A stretch of DNA of 56,483 nt from Pseudomonadota bacterium. GTDB lineage: Bacteria; Pseudomonadota; Gammaproteobacteria; Acidiferrobacterales; Acidiferrobacteraceae. Shown in pieces: positions 54,679-56,483 of this stretch. A program made the translations under genes and the position numbers. The notes under the pieces are model-generated. The model did not search any database. It was given only the letters and a program-made list of their open reading frames with translations, and was not told the DNA's origin. The DNA is taken from the NCBI GenBank assembly GCA_021794595.1, contig JAJYQN010000093.1, positions 1 to 56,483 on the forward strand. Direction: 5' to 3'. Position 1 is the stretch's first letter, and each line of letters starts with the position of its first letter.

Positions 54679-54729
54679 CCACCACGGCCCTCATCCGTAT
54701 ATTGTACATACCTACCAGGGCCATGGTGG
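54679..54729. repeat. Long imperfect inverted repeat
   Basis: CCACCACGGCCCT (54679-54691) and AGGGCCATGGTGG (54717-54729) pair at 12 of 13 positions with a 25-base loop. It lies between mqsR and the IS1634 remnant and may be a terminator-like or IS-related structure. Confidence 0.5.
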
Positions 54730-54861
54730 TTCGCTCATCCCTTTCGCGTAGACCTTTCCAAACCCAAAACCTTCCTCCATAACCTGAAGTTGCTATCCCG
54801 TTCGAAGGGATTTCCCTTAGCATTCAAGCCTTTTCGTAGCAATCCGGTGGTCGCGTTCTGA

Positions 54862-55170
54862 CTACACCACCAACTGGCCGATCAGATCCAGCGCTCGGCG
54901 CTGGAGTGGGTTCGATTGGGTCGTCACAGTAAAGGTCGGGTCATCGTGGGCGCAGGACGTGCAGCAGGTGTTGCGCACGATGGTGGCGAGCTCTGCAAGA
55001 AGCGTCTTAAAGCTATGGATGGGGGCGCCATCCTCGCGGTGTCGACGCCCGATCTTCGCTTTCGCCTCCGCGGAGCGTTGCGCTGGCGCTACCGGATCGC
55101 GGGTGGCCTTGATCACTTGATCTTCATCGGCGAAGAGCAACTCGCGCCAGGCCTCCTTCAGAACTACATC
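54862..55170 (-). pseudogene. C-terminal remnant of an IS1634-family transposase
   Basis: The minus strand reads WRELLFADEDQVIKATRDPVAPAQRSAEAKAKIGRRHREDGAPIHSFKTLLAELATIVRNTC, then FTVTTQSNPLQRRALDLIGQL and stop. The IHSF-x-TLLA-x-LATI-x-RN block is the typical C-terminus of IS1634-type transposases. Upstream (higher coordinates) the similarity breaks up, so only the end remains. Confidence 0.7.
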
Positions 55171-55484
55171 TGGGGCAACTTCAGTCTAGCGACAACAAGC
55201 GTGCGCCGGCTCTCGGTATGCGCGACGGGACGTCCAAGTCTCCCTCGCGTCCTCGATCTCGGCGCAACTCATGATCTCTTCGCTCCGCTACGAGATGCCG
55301 CGGCCGTCCTGCGGGCGAACCGTGCGCTTTTCTGGCGCACAACAGGCTCGCCCACAATAACTGGACGGCGTGTCGATGTCCTTGCAGGTGGCCTGCGGCC
55401 ACCCGCCCGGACCTACGCCTCCCGCGGACTACGCGCCTCCGCTTCGCTCTCCCTGGCGCGCAGCGTAAGAAGGGTGATGACGGC
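55171..55484. other. Degenerate region between the IS1634 remnant and the HEPN gene
   Basis: About 310 bases. Open frames on both strands have low-complexity Arg-rich translations and no recognised family. It is probably scrambled IS-derived DNA and contains the promoter of the HEPN gene. Confidence 0.4.
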
Positions 55485-56129
55485 ATGGAATGGATGAAGA
55501 CGATGGATGATGTTATTACCGGACTATGCGTGTTTTCTGGAGGGAGTTTTGTAGTCGAGGGGTTTTTGATTACCAGCGAGAGTATTTTTTCTGCGCATAC
55601 ACAACGTCTAGGGCGGCGACAGAGATATGGGTGGGGAGGACAGTTGCACATCAAGGAAGTGGACACAGGTGCGAGGGGATTTCCAGAGTTATTTCTGTCC
55701 CTATCGAGTAAAACGATAAAGTTTCACGGCGCGATCGGTATGGCGTTGCGTCGCTTTCGTTATGCATCCGAGAGGGAGCGCGAGGAAGACCGTCTGGTGG
55801 ATCTTCTGATTGCCGCCGAATCACTGTTCCTACAAGACGAGGGGAAGGAGCTTAGTTATCGGCTCCGTCAACGCGTTGCCTTACTGCTTGGAACAACCTT
55901 TAAAGATCGCCTTGAAATATCCGACGATATAAAAATGGCATACGATTCCCGGAGCAAAGTCGTGCACGGCAGTGGTAAGGGCCATAAGGCGCCGCTTAGC
56001 GTGATAGTACCAAAGCTAGAGGGCTACTTGCGGGCTAGTCTACAGAAGGCTATTAGCTTGGCAAAAAGTAAGAATGGCAAGCCAGCAAAGGCTTGGATGG
56101 AGTGGGATGCGATGATTTATGACAAGTGA
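55485..56129 (+). CDS. HEPN-domain protein (ApeA-like C-terminal domain)
   Basis: This 214-residue protein has a C-terminal HEPN-type helical domain: EDRLVDLLIAAESLFLQDEGKELSYRLRQRVALLLGTTFKDRLEISDDIKMAYDSRSKVVHGSGKG, with the R-x4-H motif (RSKVVH) of HEPN ribonucleases. ApeA-type HEPN proteins act as toxins or phage-defence RNases; members are usually longer, so the N-terminus may be truncated. The base composition is lower in GC than the core genes. It lies 107 bases before a DNA methyltransferase gene. Confidence 0.65.
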   Translation: MEWMKTMDDVITGLCVFSGGSFVVEGFLITSESIFSAHTQRLGRRQRYGWGGQLHIKEVDTGARGFPELFLSLSSKTIKFHGAIGMALRRFRYASEREREEDRLVDLLIAAESLFLQDEGKELSYRLRQRVALLLGTTFKDRLEISDDIKMAYDSRSKVVHGSGKGHKAPLSVIVPKLEGYLRASLQKAISLAKSKNGKPAKAWMEWDAMIYDK

Positions 56130-56153
56130 AGCGCATATCGCGATACCCACGAA

Positions 56154-56188
56154 ACAACGAGCTCGTAGTCTTCAGGCTCGCTCGTTGT
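56154..56188. other. Stem-loop between the HEPN and methyltransferase genes
   Basis: ACAACGAG (56154-56161) and CTCGTTGT (56181-56188) are exact reverse complements with a 19-base loop that contains a further GAGC/GCTC pairing. It may be a weak terminator for the HEPN gene. Confidence 0.45.
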
Positions 56189-56236
56189 GACCACCCTAAT
56201 TTGACGTTAAACTGTCGCCGTAACCATTAGGGGTGC

Positions 56237-56483
56237 ATGAAGATGCGAGATGACGGACTGGCCGAGAGCTTGCCGCCCGCCCTGGGTCGGTCCATTGATG
56301 TGGCGCGGGCCGTGGCGACCCGCGAGCTCGACCCCTCCACGAGATCCCGGCTAGGTCAGTTCATGACTCCGACTGTCATTGCGGACTTTATGGCGTCGTT
56401 ATTTACCCAATGGCCAGAAAAGGTTTATCTGCTCGATCCCGGTGCCGGGATTGGATCGCTTACGGAGGCGTTCGCTGAGCAAT
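56237..56483 (+). CDS. Eco57I-like N6-adenine DNA methyltransferase, 5' part
   Basis: The first 82 residues are seen before the window ends: a helical lead, then RLGQFMTPTVIADFMASLF, then VYLLDPGAGIGSLTEAFAEQ. GQFMTP and LLDPGAGIGSL are the target-approach and S-adenosylmethionine-binding (motif I, D-P-x-x-G) elements of class I adenine methyltransferases in restriction-modification enzymes. AGGGG lies a few bases before ATG 56237. The NPPY motif lies beyond the edge. It follows a HEPN protein, so the two could be parts of a defence locus. Confidence 0.75.
   Translation, partial: MKMRDDGLAESLPPALGRSIDVARAVATRELDPSTRSRLGQFMTPTVIADFMASLFTQWPEKVYLLDPGAGIGSLTEAFAEQ

Noticed and set aside
54916-55497. 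193-codon plus-strand frame over the IS1634 remnant
   Set aside because: It is antisense to a recognisable transposase C-terminus and its translation has no family features.
1-56483. CRISPR arrays, tRNA and rRNA genes
   Set aside because: No regularly spaced direct repeats and no recognisable tRNA or rRNA sequence were seen by eye; a covariance-model scan would be needed to exclude a degenerate or small RNA.

Overview
The window looks like chromosomal DNA of a GC-rich (about 60%), chemolithoautotrophic gammaproteobacterium, plausibly an Acidiferrobacter-like sulfur or iron oxidiser. Two things support this. The first is the canonical gammaproteobacterial order rpoE-rseA-rseB-degP / lepA-lepB-DUF4845-rnc-era-recO-pdxJ-acpS. 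The second is a DabB-DabA inorganic-carbon uptake operon with a CbbR-like LysR regulator. The genus is an inference from gene content; no database search was run.

Layout. Bases 1-2000 hold decayed mobile DNA (an IS701-type transposase broken by nonsense and frameshift mutations) and a coupled pair of small membrane proteins. Bases 2100-6000 hold an RhlE-type RNA helicase and a TetR-controlled metallo-beta-lactamase/SRPBCC operon with visible palindromic operators. Bases 6000-9400 are an accessory patch: an intact IS630-family element, a VapBC toxin-antitoxin pair, and the C-terminal stump of a CbbO-type rubisco-activase subunit cut off by an IS3 remnant. Bases 9400-36000 are mostly ordinary chromosome: diguanylate cyclase, UppP, NadB, the sigma-E envelope stress operon, the lepA-to-acpS housekeeping block, Fe-S proteins (YggX, ErpA-like), an ATP-grasp enzyme, a RecD-like helicase, an ABC-F protein, a GST, an antiporter and a GlcG-type protein.

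Bases 36880-45850 are the most interesting stretch. They run dabB-dabA (preceded by a 15-codon leader ORF ending in the dabB start), a stand-alone PDC/Cache sensor protein, a convergent CbbR-like regulator, and a divergent DUF6671-type zinc protein. The same AT-rich element (11 identical bases plus further matches at the same spacing) lies upstream of dabB and upstream of the DUF6671 gene, and a core of it (TAAAGTC) sits just before the regulator's own start. This suggests a small CO2-responsive regulon that includes two uncharacterised proteins.

Bases 46000-50420 return to core metabolism (ilvD, bioA, a Sua5/TsaC protein). From about 51040 to the right edge is a defence/toxin-antitoxin island, largely eroded: three adjacent hairpins, HigBA, a broken DruA-like (DUF4338) gene joined to a nuclease-like fragment, an unknown frameshift-prone locus, MqsRA with a one-base frameshift in the toxin, an IS1634 remnant, a HEPN-domain protein, and the start of an Eco57I-like DNA methyltransferase that runs off the window.
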